Made by a program: the position numbers and the translations under genes
Shown here: positions 63,249 through 64,000 of the stretch, one piece after another
Position numbering within the stretch: the stretch's first letter is position 1
How the letters are laid out: every line of letters begins with the position of its first letter
Assembly (NCBI GenBank): GCA_964438735.1
Contig: CAYTLW010000012.1
Span: 37,628-101,627, forward strand
From: CAYTLW01 sp964438735
Lineage (GTDB): Bacteria; Myxococcota_A; UBA9042
Reading direction: 5' to 3'
DNA: 64,000 nucleotides
Notes under the pieces: model-generated
What the model saw: the letters and a program-made list of their open reading frames with translations, nothing else
What the model was told of the DNA's origin: nothing
Databases searched by the model: none

Positions 63249-64000
63249 ATGCGCCACGCGACCGTCGCCTTGATGCTCCTGGCCGGTCTCTGCGCGGCCG
63301 CCTGCACCACCGCCGATAACCAGCCCACCACGCTCGGCCTGAGCTGCACCTTCGACAGCGACTGCGACCCCGGCTGGATCTGCGTCGGCAACGTCTGCAC
63401 CAACGCCAATCCCGGAGGCAGCGGCACCATCCCGCCGGTCGATGGCGGTGCGCCCCTGGATGGCGGCGTGAACTTTGGCAACGATACCGGCGGGCGCTCC
63501 ACGCCATCCGACACCGCCGCGCGGACCCCACAAGACAGCGGCACTCCGGTCGATCCGACTCAGGACGTCGCCACGCCCGTCGACGCAGGCCAGCCCGACA
63601 AGCCCGATACGTCCTCTGGTGGCTGCGCCAGCGATGGCGACTGCGATGACAACGTCGCCTGCACGGTCGACACCTGCGAGGCCGGCACCTGCAAGAACGC
63701 GATGGACGGCAAACAATGCTACATCGCCGGCGATTGCCGCCCGCCCGGCCCACACGCCGACGCGCCCTGCCTGTCCTGCGACCCGGTGAACAAGCCGACC
63801 AAGTGGACCGTGAGCGTGGGTGCGCCCTGCGATGACGGCAACACCTGCACCAAGAACGACGCCTGCACCGATCAGGGCCTCTGCGCCGGCACGCCCCAGG
63901 AGGCCTGCTGCAAGGTCGACGCCGACTGCACGTCCACCTTCCCCTGCACGGTCGGTAAGTGCGACGCTGGGACCCAGACCTGCTCCTTCACCAAGACCCC
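63249..64000 (+). CDS. Cysteine-rich lipoprotein (partial, runs off the window)
   Basis: A signal peptide (MRHATVALMLLAGLCAAAC) with a lipobox begins at ATG 63249, 3 bases after GGAGGA. A Cys-rich stub (CTFDSDCDPGWICVGNVC), a linker of about 80 residues (Asp/Pro/Thr/Gly), and CDDNVACTVDTCEAGTC and CDDGNTCTKNDACTDQGLC units follow. The frame is still open at 64000, so at least 250 residues are seen and the C-terminus is missing. Architecture matches the giant lipoproteins at 10642 and 33216. Confidence 0.75.
   Translation, partial: MRHATVALMLLAGLCAAACTTADNQPTTLGLSCTFDSDCDPGWICVGNVCTNANPGGSGTIPPVDGGAPLDGGVNFGNDTGGRSTPSDTAARTPQDSGTPVDPTQDVATPVDAGQPDKPDTSSGGCASDGDCDDNVACTVDTCEAGTCKNAMDGKQCYIAGDCRPPGPHADAPCLSCDPVNKPTKWTVSVGAPCDDGNTCTKNDACTDQGLCAGTPQEACCKVDADCTSTFPCTVGKCDAGTQTCSFTKT

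Overview
The window is GC-rich DNA from a bacterium that looks like a member of the Myxococcota or a related former deltaproteobacterial lineage. The clues are about fifteen predicted lipoproteins, many carrying cysteine-rich CDDGN-type repeats or MopE-like repeats. There is also a MYXO-CTERM-like tail, eukaryote-like surface domains (thrombospondin, somatomedin B, C-type lectin, fibrinogen-like) and a polyhydroxyalkanoate (PHA) island. One run of N at 58574-58583, embedded in G/C homopolymer, and two apparent frameshifts suggest a draft or metagenome-derived assembly. The taxonomic placement is inference.

Layout. 0-8 kb: tail of a TPR-type regulator, small lipoproteins, an exported M23-type peptidase with thrombospondin-like repeats, an exported intradiol dioxygenase, a DUF4143 ATPase with a palindrome over its start, and two more lipoproteins. 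8-10.6 kb (minus): DUF3311 protein, sodium:solute symporter and a broken short-chain dehydrogenase. 10.6-14.6 kb: a giant cysteine-rich lipoprotein. 14.7-26.4 kb: the PHA island. A minus-strand operon runs from a lipoprotein through a hydrolase, an outer-membrane protein, a second paralogous lipoprotein, a phasin-like protein and an acyl-CoA synthetase to PHA synthase. Divergent to it lie phaR, a phasin and a second PHA synthase. 26.3-33.1 kb: an exported pyrophosphatase, a probable selenocysteine-containing DsbA-family protein coupled to a hydrolase, a DEAD-box helicase and a large membrane protein. 33.2-42.7 kb: a lectin/fibrinogen-like cysteine-rich lipoprotein, two PLP enzymes of sulfur amino-acid metabolism, repeats, a phytanoyl-CoA dioxygenase-type enzyme, a MORN/YwqK-like lipoprotein and a radical-SAM half-protein. 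42.8-51.3 kb: a MopE-like lipoprotein, a TruC-like pseudouridine synthase, repeats, an acidic lipoprotein, a cytoplasmic pyrophosphatase and a membrane nucleotide cyclase. 51.4-58.0 kb: a YGP-repeat lipoprotein overlapping a radical SAM/SPASM enzyme, a DUF1015 protein, a fibrinogen-like protein and ArsS. 58.1-63.2 kb: a sigma-54 activator, its probable binding sites and -24/-12 promoter, and a sulfide:quinone oxidoreductase / DUF1641-TusE fusion / DsrE operon. The window ends inside another cysteine-rich lipoprotein.

The most notable points are four. (1) An in-frame TGA sits exactly at the first Cys of a CPWC motif, followed by a stem-loop that fits the bacterial SECIS rules. (2) A lipoprotein with five YGP motifs is translationally coupled to a radical SAM/SPASM enzyme. 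(3) A complete sigma-54 control circuit lies in front of a sulfur operon containing an unusual gene fusion. (4) A 25-bp inverted repeat supplies the start codon and first eight codons of two divergent genes.
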